Part shown: piece after piece, positions 41,759-55,291 of the stretch
How the letters are laid out: every line of letters begins with the position of its first letter
How positions within the stretch are numbered: position 1 is the first letter of the stretch
Assembly (NCBI GenBank): GCA_000499405.2
Contig: HG738137.1
Coordinates: 20,856,603-20,920,602, forward strand
Reading direction: 5' to 3'
Length of the DNA: 64,000 nt
From: Onchocerca volvulus
Taxonomy: Eukaryota; Nematoda; Chromadorea; Rhabditida; Onchocercidae
Notes under the pieces: generated by a model
What the model was told of the DNA's origin: nothing
What the model saw: the letters and a program-made list of their open reading frames with translations, nothing else
The model's database searches: none
Position numbers and translations under genes: made by a program

Positions 41759-43511
41759 TTATTTCTTTGCTGGCTTAATGACATTGAAGCAGTCATTATG
41801 AATAAGCCATTTTCCGTTCACTTTCTTCCAAATTTGCAAGTAAGCACCAGATTCTGGCCCACGTGTACCATTCAGGTGGTAACTACCACGTTCAAATGCC
41901 CAGTCACCAGCGCCATTTACTTCTTCTGTTATTACCTGAAAATATTAAGAAACAGAATAATACTGGAAAAATATAGGACTTTGAAAAGGTTATTTTGAAA
42001 TCTCGTTTTTTTAAAACCTGTCAATTTTTAAGAATTTGATATTCGTATGTGTATTTCGCATTTTGTTTTGAAACAGATTTTAAATCATGCCTTTTTTCAA
42101 ATTGTCAAATTCAAAAATTTTTTGAATTCTGCTATGCCTAAAATAGAATACGAATCCTAAAAGAGAAGCTGGAAACTTCATGAAGCTGTTCGAAGTATAA
42201 ATTAAAAAAAAATATACCTGGCAACTTCTAACACCTTCCGACATATCTTGCTTGTAGTATTGCTCAATTCCTGCAATAGACAGAACATTATTCAACCAAA
42301 CTTGATCACATATTCTTGCTCAAAGATTTTATGAACATCAACAAATTCTATCACTTCCACAAAAGTGTTCAAAGGCTCTCCATTTATCATCTCGGATCTC
42401 TTTACGAAAGTAGAAATAACGACATCACAGCAGAAATTAAATTTTCGACAACAATTTACTTCATTATATACTTTAATGGTGCACAATTTTCCAGATTGGT
42501 CAAAATATTTTTTGAAATGTTTCCACTTCCAGATATATGAAATATCTGGAACTTTTTAGTACTGGACAAAAGAAAATACCTGATCGCCCCTTAACCGGAT
42601 CAATGCCATTGGGCATGAAATAACCTTCCGGATCGTACAATGCGGCAGCACCAGCTGCATCGCCTGAATTGAATGCTTTCATAAATTCCGCCTGACGTGA
42701 CTTGATTTCTTGGAATAGAACTGAAATTTAAGAGAGACTTTTTTGAATTAATCTAACAATTTAAAAATGATAAAATCCTCCATATGACCTATTATAATGC
42801 CAGGCTTACTGAGCACTCGCCATGAGTCGAATTCTGCCTGTATACTATTTACTATTATCAAAAAGTCTAACTTCGCTCTTCCAAAAAATGATTTCTTACG
42901 ATCCTAAATCATTAACTATTCTCTAGTAATCCAATCAAGTTTCATCATTTCATCTGACTGGTAATGTTAAAAGACATAAAAAGTACTCGTTAAAGAGTTA
43001 ATGATGTTATACTATCGAATTTTAAGAAATATTATCATTGTAGTAGTTGATTCATTTTCATTGATCAATCGTTAAATTAATTTCTTATTTTAACTTTTCA
43101 CTGATTTAGTTTTGTAAATAACTGATTATAATTTAGTTCAAATGATAATCATAGCATGGAATATTTACGTAATAAAGAAGCATATTGCTTACTAAACCAT
43201 CAAAATCTTCAATTTTATTTGAAGCAATTTTGGAAATCTCTTAGCGATAGGATCGCAGAAAATAAATAAGATGGGCTTAATGGATAGTTGTTTTAAAGTT
43301 AGACCAATGGTTCGAATCTTATTTTCAATCTGGCAGCAAAAAAAAAAAAAGTGAAAGAACAATGTCATAATCACAGAAGTGAACAGAAAATTCCATTACC
43401 TGGGTTCAGATTGTTCAGAATGATAGAACTAAGCGGTATATCACGAAAGAAATTCATTGTAGTAAAAGCATATGAAAACTAATCAAAATTATATTATCAC
43501 ATACCACTCAT
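41759..43511 (-). CDS. SnoaL/DUF4440-like (NTF2-fold) small protein
   Basis: Four exons join in phase: 43511-43505, 42720-42580, 42270-42218, 41935-41759, giving 125 residues. The sequence follows the DUF4440/SnoaL-like layout: FQEIKSRQAEFMKAFNSGDA (helix of the NTF2 fold), AAALYDPEGYFMPNGIDPVK (the strand pair after helix 2), GRSGIEQYYKQDM, then VNGAGDWAFERGSYHLNG and AYLQIWKKVNGKWLIHNDCF at the C-terminus. The length is that of a stand-alone domain. No signal peptide, so probably cytosolic. Similar single-domain proteins exist in nematodes, but their substrate or partner is not known to me. The first exon supplies only MS plus one base before a GTATGT donor; this is the least certain part and another 5' exon is possible. 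Confidence 0.88.
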
Positions 43512-44834
43512 ATTGATGATGGTGATGCTGATGGAAACGCTTTAAGGAAGAAATCTCCAGAAGAAAACGAAATAGATAATAATCTTAGAAAGTAAAAATA
43601 GAGGTTTGTTTTCAAGTGGTTTGCTCCTGACAGCTTTTTCCATTTCTTCAACTACTTATATATTGAATAAGAAATCGGTCAAGCAGGATGAAATTGAGCT
43701 TTGCAGCATAGAAAATGGGGCGGAGGTAAGTGTGGCAACAGTAGGAGACAGAGCTGATTCTTCGAAGCTTTCAGTAGTTTATCCAGTAAAAAAAGCTTGG
43801 ATTTATTTATGAAGCAAATACTAAGAAAAATAATTATACTTCCAGCTATGTCTAAAAAAGAAAATTTTTCATGTATTAACATACTTGCCCGAGCTTCATT
43901 ATCCCAAAATTTGGTTTGGGCTTCAACAACAGCTATGACGTTGATATATTACTTTCTGCAACCTCATTTTCTTTTTCTGCCATATTTGCTTATAAATGAG
44001 CAAAACTACTTATCCTTCAATAAGTTCTCTCCGCTTTTCTTCTCCAACTCATCAGCCCTCAATATCATATAAAGTTATATTTCGTTTAAAAAAATTGGGA
44101 GAAAATTTATGGAATATAATTTTTGGAATTTCAGCTTAAATAACTCATCCTTAAATAAGCTGCAGTAGTCGATTTTATTTTTAACCGTTTTGTTTGTTTC
44201 CTAAAGGAAACTTCCAAAAAAAAAAAAAATGAATAAATTACTTCATCCACTCCGAATTTAAGAGATTAAGTCTAGTGGAATTCATAACAAACATATTAAC
44301 TTTTCATGAATATCTTTATTGGAATATACAGATGTTTTATATTGATACAAACAGGAGTATCTCAATTCAAAGATACAGAAAAATTGTTAAATTCTTAATA
44401 TCCTGATCTGGAACATAATAGACTGTGAATACAAAAATTTCGTTAAATAAAATAAATTAAAGGGATAAATGTTTATTATTTTCTTTGTGGTTAATAAGAT
44501 AAACATGGCTTCTGAGAGAAATTCAAAATAACAATTACTGAACCATATCAATGTGTTATTTATAAATAAGAAAATGAAAATAAGTTACATGCTGCTGAAT
44601 AAACCTTGGCATGGCATAATGAACAAACAGTATACACATTTAATTCTAATGTAAATAGAATATGTGATTAGAAAAATCACGGATTTAATGTAGCCACAAA
44701 TTTAACAAGGAATGTGTCTAAATTGAGGATCACAGAAGATTCGCTTCACAAAACTCTCTCCACATATAATATCACTGAAGTACATCTATGAATAAAACAA
44801 CTGATTAACTTCCAACTCAATAATGAATTGAATA
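43512..44834. other. spacer with an uncertain plus-strand exon
   Basis: A plus-strand frame from about 43606 ends at a consensus donor GGAG^GTAAGT (43725/43726) after KQDEIELCSIENGAE. A following acceptor (CTTCCAG, ending 43846) would continue in phase 0 as LCLKKKIFHVLTYLPELHYP and stop 12 residues later. The frame has no ATG start, so I do not call a gene. Poly-A at 44216-44230. Confidence 0.35.
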
Positions 44835-45662
44835 CTAATTGTTTTGTCGTATTTTTATTCCTGGTCTATTGTGAATGCTAAATAAGCGAAAGGTTAATTC
44901 GATGATTAAGATGAATAGAAATAACCAAAATGGCACTGTCATCCAAAACATCTGGATTATGCCAAATTTCAACCGAATATACAGCAATAATTCGAAAAAA
45001 ACTTTGAATACCAGCAATGCTGAAAACATTCTTATGAGAATATTAAGTGATTTAGACAGTATTTTTTTCTTATTTCAAAAAACTCCTATTTTTATTTGAA
45101 AAATCTTATTAATTAATTAAGAAGAGTGTAAAATACGCTATCATATTGAAGTTACATGACTGAACTTACTGTCCACTGAATGTTGCTGCTGCTATAAAAT
45201 ATGGTGATTTATTAATCTAAAGAAATAGCAAAAGTAGCAGTTAAAAATAAGTGAAATTACCGATGGCAACAGCAGAAGTTCGTTTATCTAGCGGGTAGAA
45301 ATATGCTGTCACTGGATATGGTTCATCCAAATCGTATTGCCTTCTTCCTACACCACAAATCTGATAGTGACGCATCACTCTAATCGTTGTGGAGGATAAA
45401 AAAAGAATGTCAAAAAATCCTAAAATCATAAAAAATATTGAAGGTTCGCCATCCAGACCACCATCCTGAAAAATGTGGATTCAATTTTGGGAAAATCTTG
45501 AGTGATTATTTAAAATTATTTTAAATGCAGTGAACTCATGAATTATAAATAAAAACTAACTAGATAAACAACTAGAAAGATAAGGGCGAGCAAGAGTAAC
45601 AACCAAACAAAAAGCACTTTATGTCCCGTACCCATGTAACCCATTGAAGACCACAGATTCAT
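44835..45662 (-). CDS. TMEM60-like four-pass membrane protein
   Basis: Exons 45662-45561, 45465-45261, 45191-45170 and 45030-44835 give 174 residues. Four hydrophobic segments: VLFVWLLLLLLALIFLVVYL, SIFFMILGFFDILFLSS, a segment beginning FSALLVFKVFFELLLYIRL and WMTVPFWLFLFILIIELTF. The order and spacing match TMEM60 and the related TMEM185 (fragile-X-F-associated) family, including the Lys/Asp-containing first loop and the FKVFFELLLYIRL helix before the last segment. The middle loop (YQICGVGRRQYDLDEPYPVT) is longer than in the short vertebrate protein. The last exon must use the weak acceptor CTCATAAG at 45031-45032 to keep the conserved frame; a better-looking TTTTCAG 10 bases downstream shifts into a frame without the final helix. 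Function of the family is unknown. Confidence 0.75.
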
Positions 45663-47706
45663 AAAAACAGACTTATGAATGAATATATCACATTAAAACC
45701 TGAAAATAAAAAGTGAGCCTAGAAATCGCAATAAGATATCGCAGTGGTTTGTTAGATATTCCTAATGACATAGCATGAATAACAAAAGAATAGTGAACAA
45801 TCAAAATTGAATTATCAAGACAATTCTCTCAATATATTTCTTTAAATTTTTTTCTGCATTCAGATCCAAACATTTAGACATTAATGCGCATTAAAAATAT
45901 TTAATAAAGATTTTCAAAAAAAAAAAAAAGTGACAGAAATATAAATTTCTTCAATCGATCGCATCGAATTGGTAGCGTTACAATAGTACTACAACAAAAA
46001 GATATTTCGCTGAAGTTTAATGGTAATGTTTCAAATCTTAAACTGTGAACTCTAATTTATGCATGCTTTTGAAATTGATAAAGCAGCAATAATTCCTACC
46101 ACAGCACCATTATCGAATTTGGAAAAATTCCTGCAGTATAACACAATTGACAGTTTTGTGGATTATATGTTTTTTGCAAATATGTTCCAAAAACTGTTGT
46201 AAAAAAAAACCTTAAATTGGTACGAAAATATGATCAAATTGCATTTTTTGATTCTTCAGACAGCATGTGTTTTGCAAAATAAAACGAAAACCTGCAATAT
46301 ATTCAATATTAAAACTAAATTTAAACATTTTAAACAAACGATGATTCCAATTGTTATTTCTGCTTAAACTGAAATATTTGTGAATAACGAATCATATATC
46401 ATCATAAAGATTGCGATTACGCCAATTTTCAAAACATAGTCAACACTTTTAATTTTGCTCTTACATTGAGTAAGGAACTTTATCCTTGTACATGGCACAA
46501 GACAAAACAGCTAACATAAGATCATTTGAATGGAATAAAGTGAAAGATATGGAAATTACGAAATGATTTATGAAAGCAAAAACTTCCACAAAGGCACCTT
46601 TCCTATTTCACTGCACTTCGCAAAACTTGATGAATCCCTATATTGGAATTTTCTTCACCCATCATATAACATTCTGATACCAATTTTATTAAATTAAAAT
46701 GTATTTCAATTTTATAGCACTCAACAATGTCCACAGGACGCTCCATTAACCTTCGATAAAACAGTAGACATATAAATGGAAAAAGTGAATAGATAAGGAA
46801 TGGCGATTACAGTTAAAGAACAGTATTACTTGTTCTTCGAATTTAATTTTATTTCAAAATTATTTCACAATATTCACAAATTATGAAAAGAAGAAATGAA
46901 AAAGAGAAAGAAAAAGAAAACATATTATGATAAAATGAAAAATACTAAATTAAATTTAACATGAAAATATCCTTTACGCATTCGAATAACGTATTCAAAT
47001 TCTGAATAAAAAAATTTTAGAAATTGACGGATAAAAAACTTTAAAAAAAAACAGAAAAAAAAACATATATATATAATTATACACGAAAATGTATAAGCTC
47101 TGAGCCAAAATCCATCAATAAAGTTGATGCAGTCAGATATAAAATTAAATACTCGAAATGTTGCTGATCTCGTTAATCTTTCAATTCAAATAAAATTACA
47201 GCTGAATGATTATTGAGTAAACAATATTTAGCAATTATTACAAACATAGTTTGAACTGAGAAAATATAAAAAAGAAAGTTATTAAAAAATTATTTCTAGG
47301 AAATTTCGGCAAGTGTCCACTGCGGATGTGCACTTTTCTTACTGTTATATGTGCAAAATAGCATTAAATTAATTAAATTTAAAAAAATAGTTTTCACTTT
47401 CTTTTTTTTTACAGGAAAGTAAACTGGCAAAATGCAAATATATCTAATAAAGATGATATGTAACCTAATTTGCTGCCTCCAAAACAACAGGATATCCCTG
47501 GAGATCTTTATAAAAATATAAGGACGGATTTCAGGTTCTCGCAAGAATGAAAGGCTTTTAGTTATTCACCGCCATTCACAAATAATTGGTAAAGATTTAG
47601 CGACTTTATTCGCTAGTTTCGAAAAAAAAAATTGTACTTTTTGATAGGAATAATATATTAGCAATTTTAAGATTCCAATATTTGAAAGATGAAAAAATAT
47701 CTCAAA
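45663..47706. other. spacer between convergent/tandem minus-strand genes
   Basis: Upstream of the TMEM60-like gene an ATTTTCAG at about 45697-45704 may be its spliced-leader acceptor. The remainder is A+T-rich. The 82-codon minus frame at 47296-47544 starts without ATG and has no splice context; it probably belongs to the 3' flank of the IRS gene. Confidence 0.45.
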
Positions 47707-50700
47707 CTAAGAATTGTGTGGTTGAATAACTGCATATTCACATCTCTTTTTTAGACAATTTATATCAACCGGACCACCGGTAGCGCGCAGACTATTCCGA
47801 GATGATGGTGATGAAACATTTGATCGATGCCAATGCAAAGTTACATATTGTAGATCCTTTTGCTTATCTTCTACAAATGTTTCATCCGAAACGAAACGTT
47901 CATGCTCGCGCGAAATTTCTATCGGTATCTGGAAATCGTTTCAACTGTAAATATCTATTTATTATCATATTTTAACTCAACACAACTAGCATATAAATAG
48001 TTACATGTTAAGGGAAAAGCTTCACTGATAATTTGAAGATTTTTTTATTGCAATCTTCTACCAAAATTTATGCTATAATACAGAAATGGAGATTAAAAAA
48101 TTGTACAGAATCAAGCAATATATGTCTCATGAGCCACAATGCTGATTTTAATTTTACATCTTATTGAAGGCTAATCTGCAGGTGATCAAACTGTAAAAAT
48201 ACGAAGAAAAAGTTTCCGTAACAAATTAGAAAGGATGTTTCAAAATAAGTATTACGAGGTCAATGAAAATTCTATGTTAAAGTTCACAAACTATGAAACA
48301 CTAAAAACGCAAAATTAAGAATTAAAAGTGATCGTAGATTGCAATACTTAAAAAATTAAATTGAGACTCTTCGAGAAAAAATGTGAGATCGTTTTGATAT
48401 TTCCAAACTCGGGCACATGAAACATATGAAATTTTTTAGATCTCTTAAAGCCCCTGAACAGAAAAAACAATAAATCAAGAAAAGCAAAATAATACCTTCG
48501 GTACAGAAAAGTGATTCATGGTTTCTGAACTAATTTTGATTTCATTGCTTCCATCCGAATTCTTTTCTTTAAATGATACCGGAGACTGTGATCTTTAAAA
48601 TGAAAAAAAAAAAAAAAAAGATTATGATTGACAATCCCATAAAAATGCAGAATCCGCCTATATCTTTATTCTCGTATTAATATCTCAACAAAAAAAATAT
48701 CGAAGAAAGCTATTTTTTAATTTAAAAACTTCCTACAAAATTTGTTATCCTTGGGATTATGCTATAAATTTATGAAAGCTTGCTAGATAAATAAAAATAA
48801 ACTGACAGGTGGAATAACTTACCGACTTGTACCGCTCGAAGCATTCTGCTCCAAAATTGTTCCAACCCAACATGAATTCGACGCGTTATCTGCCGTTTTC
48901 ACCGAATTTTTAATAAGAGATGAATCGAAGGATGGCAAAATATAATCACTGTTATTCGTTGGCGACAATTCCGAATTATTCCTTTGCTAGAAACAAAAAA
49001 TTTCCAAGTTTTAGCATTTCATAAAGTATAGTCTCTTTCTTGACTCCTAAAATCTTATATAATTAATTACCTCAAGATTGGATACTAACTGTATTTTCCC
49101 AAACAAATTTTCGAAATCTTCATTTCGTACTTTTTGAACATCTTCATTACCAGAATATAACATCACCGAACTATCGACATCGAAGGAACTTGCATGTGAA
49201 TGATTTGAATCATCCATTGATGCTATTAAATTAGTTCCACTTCGCCCTACCGCTGAAACCGAAAGCTTGTCATTTATGTTCACATTTTAAATCTGTCAAA
49301 TTCTGAATATGTTATCAAACCTACTTTTTTTTGAATAAAGTATATGTGAATCAATCTAGTTCATCAGTGATGAACTTGAACGTAAAGGTTTAAAAGTTCA
49401 CTGATCAACACAATCTGAATATTTAGCTCAACAATCCAATGCACAATTTTTTAAAAGAATGCAAAATTACTGAACAGAAATTTTTGACTTAACCATCAAA
49501 ATCCCATTCTGTCAAGTCATCAAACTGCTGATTTCCTTGAAGAAGTCGACTTGCTTTATGATTTGAAAAAGATCTTGTTCTCTTCCCTAAACAACTTTCG
49601 AAAATTTAAAAACTATTTAGCTTTGTTCAGGTAGTGGAAGGTAGTGGAATCAGTAAAATTCTACGATTATTGTCAAAAGTTCTGGAAAATAATCGCAAAT
49701 TATGGACTTCCTTCGACCTATTCCTCAATTGTTTTATTTATGATAAAGCTATCTGGAGAAGGCTTATTTTTTCCGCAGTTCATTCTCCTCATAACTGTAA
49801 CTTCTAATTTTCTAAATTGAAAATCCGCTAAATTACCACTTAATCTATTTCAAACACGTATTCTTTTACAATTGGTTGGATTACTGCACTAAAAATTATT
49901 ATCAATATTTTTCAGCTGTGAAACAAACCATTCGAAGAATTACTGGTTCCCTGTCGTACCTTTTTATCATTTGAATGTTCATTGCATGGATCAGGTATTT
50001 TACGAACAGCTCTCATCCTCAACTTTTTTTTTTTTTTTTAAGTTCAAAGCAAAAGGAACAATTCATCAGCATTAAAAGTAAATTTGTTTGAATAAAAATC
50101 TTTCTGGATTTCTCTCATAGCAAATTTTCTAGAAAGTGAGGAAAAGCTCAAACAAATTACCACGATTTACTGCCCAAAGACTGGACTCTTTTGCGTAGAT
50201 CATCTACATTTTTGCTCGCAGCATTATCAAACGCATCGGAATGTACTACAAATAGATCAGAAAGATTCTCCGAAGAGTTTCCACAGGGCAAAAATCGCGA
50301 ACCTAGAAATTAAGCTCATTAATCATCGCCTGAAATATAGGTTCTACCATGAACGAAATCTGACATTAAGAAAAAAAAATGAAATAATAAACACATTTTC
50401 TCATAAACTATCAAATAATATAATAAGAATCAAAAAATAATTAAGTTAACATTACCAGATATCTCGTTATTTTTACGGCCAGATAATTTCATACATTCAA
50501 AGCAATTACTATTATTGAACATATAAGACCGCACTTCAGCCAACATATAATTCGAATTTACTAAAAAAAAAGAAATATTAACATTTTATTTGCACTCGGA
50601 TCGCATTCTATGATTAAACGATGCACGATCTCTTTATTTAAGGATTGTTATTTATATAGATATCAGCGTCCTATAAAAATTTGTTATCATATTCTGAACT

Positions 50701-53700
50701 AAGGTTGTTTTTGAAAGAAAAATCAATAAGAACATCAAAATCAATTGTATCTCAGCGGAAGAAAAAATGTATATTTGGCGCTTATCAAGAAATTAAAAAA
50801 ACAAAAAAAAAACCAACGGGCATGAGTAGACAGGCCATTACAATCCTGAACACAATCCATTTGAGTATATCCATCCAAAAGATCTGATGGGTTTTGCGCA
50901 GTTTCTAAAACCGAAGAATAATTATTTAATTTTTATATTCTTCCGACATATATTAAAAAATTTTTCTAGTTTTTTTTTCATAGAAAAAAAAAAACAATGT
51001 TAAATATTTTACTGGTTGTAGAGAATGAAACGGCTGGAAATTCGTTCTCGACAAAACCGCAACATAGCGATAGGTCGGATGACTTATGAGAAGGTTCTAG
51101 AATATTAATTTAAACTAACAGTTGCCAATTCCGCATATCAAACATAGACTTATTCGCAAAAAAAAAGGAATTATTTTCATTTGTTTACTTATTTCGGATT
51201 TCACAATTATTTTTCGCTCTTGGATTGACATTTTCATAGATACCTTCTATAAATCGGCCGCAATCACCAGTAAGTTGCAGAAGTTGCTTTTCCTCGCCAT
51301 TTATAGTGGATACAGAATATTTTGTACCAATTTGCCTCATTTCCTTACCCAATGATCTGAAAAAAAATTTGGGAAGTGTATAGTACATAAGGACAGTTCT
51401 CAAAAAAAAAAAAAACTTTTTATAATTCATGGATCAGAGCAATTTCAAAATCCGGCCTTGAAAGCATACTGGACCGTGCAAGGAATGCTCCCAGTATTGC
51501 TGCTTTAGCAGTCTTTTTTTGTAAAAACTAATTTCTTCCATCTTTTGGTTGCTAGAAAAATGCGAAACATTAGTGATGCTCCGAAAAAAAACGTCGTATG
51601 CAAATCCTTCAATTTTAAAATATAATAATTCTAAAACCAGCTAAAATTTCTGATTGAAAACACCGTTGTTACTGCCACATTTCAATTTGAATACTTCATC
51701 GTTCTAATTTCTGAGCAGAGAATTTTTGAAATGTAATTTTATTTTTATTATGGACCATAATAACATTAATAGCCAGTAATTTATAAAACTTTATAGCACC
51801 AGATTTTTTGGACATGAACTATCTATAACAAGTTTTTCTGGATTTATGAGCTCACAATTCTCTCAGCTCGTAAATCCAAAAGATCTGACGCTACAAAGAA
51901 TGAGTTATAACAAATACTTGTTTTTGTTACCATTAATGCATCAGTTACAGCATAGTCTCAGCAGAAGCTTGTTTGAAGGAAACAAAACATTGATATTTTT
52001 TTCTGATTTAAGAATATGAAGAATAGAGTTGCAGCAATGTAATTATTATGCTATGCTTAGTCGAAATATTAGAGTTATTTTAAATGATCAACGGATGATT
52101 AGTGCTCACCTTGCAGCTTCAATAGATGATCGTTGCGTATGTGTATGAGATCTTTCGCGATGTGTCTGATTTCTAGAAGATCGTGTGGAAATATTAGATC
52201 TCGAAAAATGCCTGCAAAACTTCGTTTATAGAATAATCATTTATTAAAAGAAAGCTCGGAATACATTGACTGCTTGTAAAGAAATCTGCGCAAGCTGTTA
52301 ACTCCATATCGAAATCCCAAAGCCCCAAAGCCTCCCTTATATTTCCTTAAAGTTAGATTCATAATTTTATCTAGCAAAAAAAAAAAAAAAAAGAAAAAGG
52401 AAAAAATGATATTAAACAATAAGCACTTGAATTTATGACCATGATTGATAACATATAAGAGCAAATAAAAATGATGTGTTAATAGCTGCTTTATAATTTT
52501 GCAAATTAACATGACATTAGATATCTTATGCAAAAAACAAAAAAATCACGAAAAATAAGCGGAAACCATATGACATGAAAATACAAAACTAACATTCGAT
52601 CTCGTGTCTTCTTTTTCTCATTTTCTCGCTCACAAATCTTGATAATTTTATCATTGATTGATGAAGCTGCTTCACTATTATCTGTATAGAACCACAGTTC
52701 ACCAGCGCCAGTTGGTGCACAACGACCCGCACGGAAAAAAAAATATCTATTGTGATGTCCATATATTGATATAGCGCTAACCTATTGAAATATTAATGCA
52801 TTAACTCGATTGAAATTCTCAATAGACTGAAAACATGAGTAAGTAAAAATAAAAAAAATCGTCAAAAAAAAAATGTGCATTTTGTTCGCAAATTTTATAA
52901 ATTGAGATATTCTTGCACATTATTTGACAGAAATGAACTCATTCGAGAATTCCTGCTTGCAAACTGAACAAAATGCACATATTATCAACATATATTATTA
53001 AGATTACGAAGAAAATATGCAAACGACAGCTGTTAAATAAAATTCCGAACTTACCGGGAATGCTATATAATCGTCGCTACAAAATGGTGGACTTGTATCT
53101 TTGCTGGCTGTGATTCCTTTTCGTATAATATATAAAGTATGGGGATACATACACAACCTTAAAATCATGATTGTAAATTACGTATAAATTTGGCAAGAGT
53201 GATGTTGAACAACCACATAAAAAGTAATAGTTTTGGCAAATAGAAAACAAGTGAAAAATGGATAATGAAGTTACGTGTTAAACAAAAGATATGTGGAAGA
53301 ATTTTTTGCGAGTCAAAAATGAAGTGAGATTCTCATCATAAGAAATTATAATATCAAGAAATTCCGGAGATACCTCTTCTTTCCTAGAAAAAATCTCTCA
53401 TTCTTTATGACCAAATCTTCCACTGGTTCTTTATCTTTAATTCTCCTACTTAATTTTGGCTTTTTTATCGGTTCCACATCCCATGCTACCTGAAAGAAAT
53501 ACAAAGTTTGTAAAATTTAGTTTGCAGAAAGCAAAATTTTTTTCTTGAGAAAGCAAGAAAATTTAGTTTACCTCAAAATATTCATTCCTGAATACAAGCC
53601 TGCCTAATTTTGCAGAACGTGCTTGACGAGTTTTATCAAGTAGCATTTCAAACCAGACATTGGAGTCCATTTCAAATCGCATCAAAAATGTTTCATCTGG

Positions 53701-54441
53701 CATCATCAACGCGATACAGTCTTTCAGTACGGCATCATACTTCAAAACAAAATCATTATAATATACATGCATTCATTATTGCACATCAAAACTTAGGATT
53801 AGAACATAGCAATAATGGATTCAAGGCGAGATAGATCAAGTCAACAGACGAGGCCCGCAATCTTTGCATTATTACAATTATAAAGTCTCCCAGTCCTATA
53901 AAAAATTTTAAATATATAAAACAGTGAAATGGCGACTCACATGTAGATGTATGTTAAATGTTAAAGATAAGTCAAACAAAAATTTTGCTTCTTTCCCTAA
54001 CTTTTCTTCTTTTGATGATTTGTAAATTTCTAAAACGCGATCTTTCAGAATGGCATAATAACTTTTCCTCGATTTCTGCAAACATTTTTAATTAAGTTCA
54101 ACATTTCCATATAGGAGTAAGCTGCAATTTTACTGAAATCAAACTATTTCTTCGAGAACTCGAAATATGTTTCTGAAAGCTTCAAAATATGAAAAGCTCA
54201 TTATTAAAATTGGAAACATTTCATTTCTGAATCTCACTTGTCTCTTAGATAGAGAAACAGACTCTGAAAAATAAAGCCATCTGGAAGTAAAATCATATTA
54301 TAAATGTGATCAAAATTTGATTCTAAGAGGACCATCTTTTCCAAATTAAAAAATTCATTTTTAACAACGTACTATATGTAATCCACCAGTAAATATACCA
54401 GATTTCATGGTAGCATATTTTGATTCTTCTAGTTTTTCCAT
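47707..54441 (-). CDS. ist-1: insulin receptor substrate homologue (PH + PTB adaptor)
   Basis: Eighteen exons are phase-linked from ATG at 54441 to TAG at 47707 (54441-54373, 54075-53941, 53739-53572, 53489-53374, 53157-53055, 52781-52594, 52211-52110, 51356-51268, 51096-51014, 50904-50818, 50560-50456, 50302-50161, 50017-49929, 49586-49494, 49252-49071, 48986-48823, 48592-48496, 47928-47707), about 744 residues. The N-terminus is a PH domain (KSRKSYYAILKDRVLEIYKS ... DETFLMRFEMDSNVWFEMLL, about 15-110). Then comes an IRS-type PTB domain (FEVAWDVEPI ... RCAPTGAGELWFYTDNSEAA, about 122-250). The long Ser/Asn-rich tail has one YxxM motif (YTQM, about 364-367), the docking site for PI3-kinase p85 SH2, and further Tyr sites (NYML, DYIL, LQYVTL). 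PH-PTB-tail with YxxM fits IRS better than DOK, the main alternative. An upstream exon (55030-54978) is phase-compatible and probably coding, but its own 5' partner was not found. The 51096-51014 exon must be one base longer than I count to keep frame, so that boundary is uncertain. Confidence 0.85.
51244..51268 (-). other. alternative 5' splice site in the IRS gene
   Basis: The exon starting at 51356 can end at 51268 (ACTG^GTGATT) or 24 bases further at 51244 (GAAG^GTATCT). Both leave phase 1 and join the same next exon, so the choice adds or removes eight residues (GDCGRFIE) in the tail just after the PTB domain. Confidence 0.5.
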
Positions 54442-54977
54442 TAATAAATCTAAAAATTAAACATAAATAAAAGGACACAATAAAGTTCATAGGAGCATAT
54501 AATGAATCATGTGAATTTCAGAATTTAGAATTCATACTAGAGATATTTAAAATTATATCTTTAATATTCAAACTGTTACAGTAAATTAAAAAAATGGAAA
54601 AAGAAAATTCCATATGAATATCTAATGCTATTGAAAAATTTATTGAGAGTCCTGCATGAAATTTCAACTGAAATTCAGAAACACTAATTCTGCTTTTTTT
54701 TTCCTGTTCATTAATGACTTGCATTTTTCATATGTCTGTATATTTCGAATTTTGTTTAGCTTTGCGAATGGAGTTAAGATAATATATCTTCCTAGCTTTA
54801 CGAGTGGAGCTAAGATATCTGCTCGTAGTAACTGATTACATAAGGAAAGCTTATGAGACAATATTTCTTCAATCAGAAAATTGGAATATCAATTATACTA
54901 AAAGATCAAAACTGCTCGCATATTCAATGTATACACAATTTACTGCTGACGTAACTTAATACTGAAATTTAGTTTAC

Positions 54978-55030
54978 CTGATTTTAATGGCTCAGTGAAA
55001 TCAACAACTGATAGATCGTCTCTATATAAT
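54978..55030 (-). CDS. ist-1: upstream exon of the IRS gene
   Basis: After a CGTTTTTTAG acceptor the exon reads LYRDDLSVVDFTEPLKS and ends TCAG^GTAAAC in phase 1, matching the following exon (54449-54373, DLLMEKLEES...). It needs a 5' exon ending in phase 2 that I could not identify. If it is non-coding, translation starts at 54441. Confidence 0.6.
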
Positions 55031-55291
55031 CTAAAAAACGATGCAGATAGCAAACGAAATCACATATTCGTTTCTTTTTTAACTTTATTTAACATCTTTA
55101 TGATGCAAACTGCTTCAAAACTGAAAAAATATATATCACCATATCACCAGTAAATTTTAAATTAATCCATCAGATTCTGGTCTTTCAAATGAAACCAAAA
55201 CGTAATATGCATCAAAAATATTAAAACAAACAAGAAGTGTTAACACAAAATAGGATAAAGTCAATACCAATCGATTATTCAATAATTTGTC

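Noticed and set aside
43258..43326. tRNA-like segment: 69 nt with a perfect 7-bp terminal stem and a GGTTCGAATC box-B-like motif
   Set aside because: The T-arm and D-arm do not pair in a consistent cloverleaf and the box A position is wrong; at most a very decayed tRNA.
43606..44072. Plus-strand two-exon gene divergent from the SnoaL-like gene
   Set aside because: No ATG start and ambiguous frame in the second exon; kept only as a note in the spacer entry.
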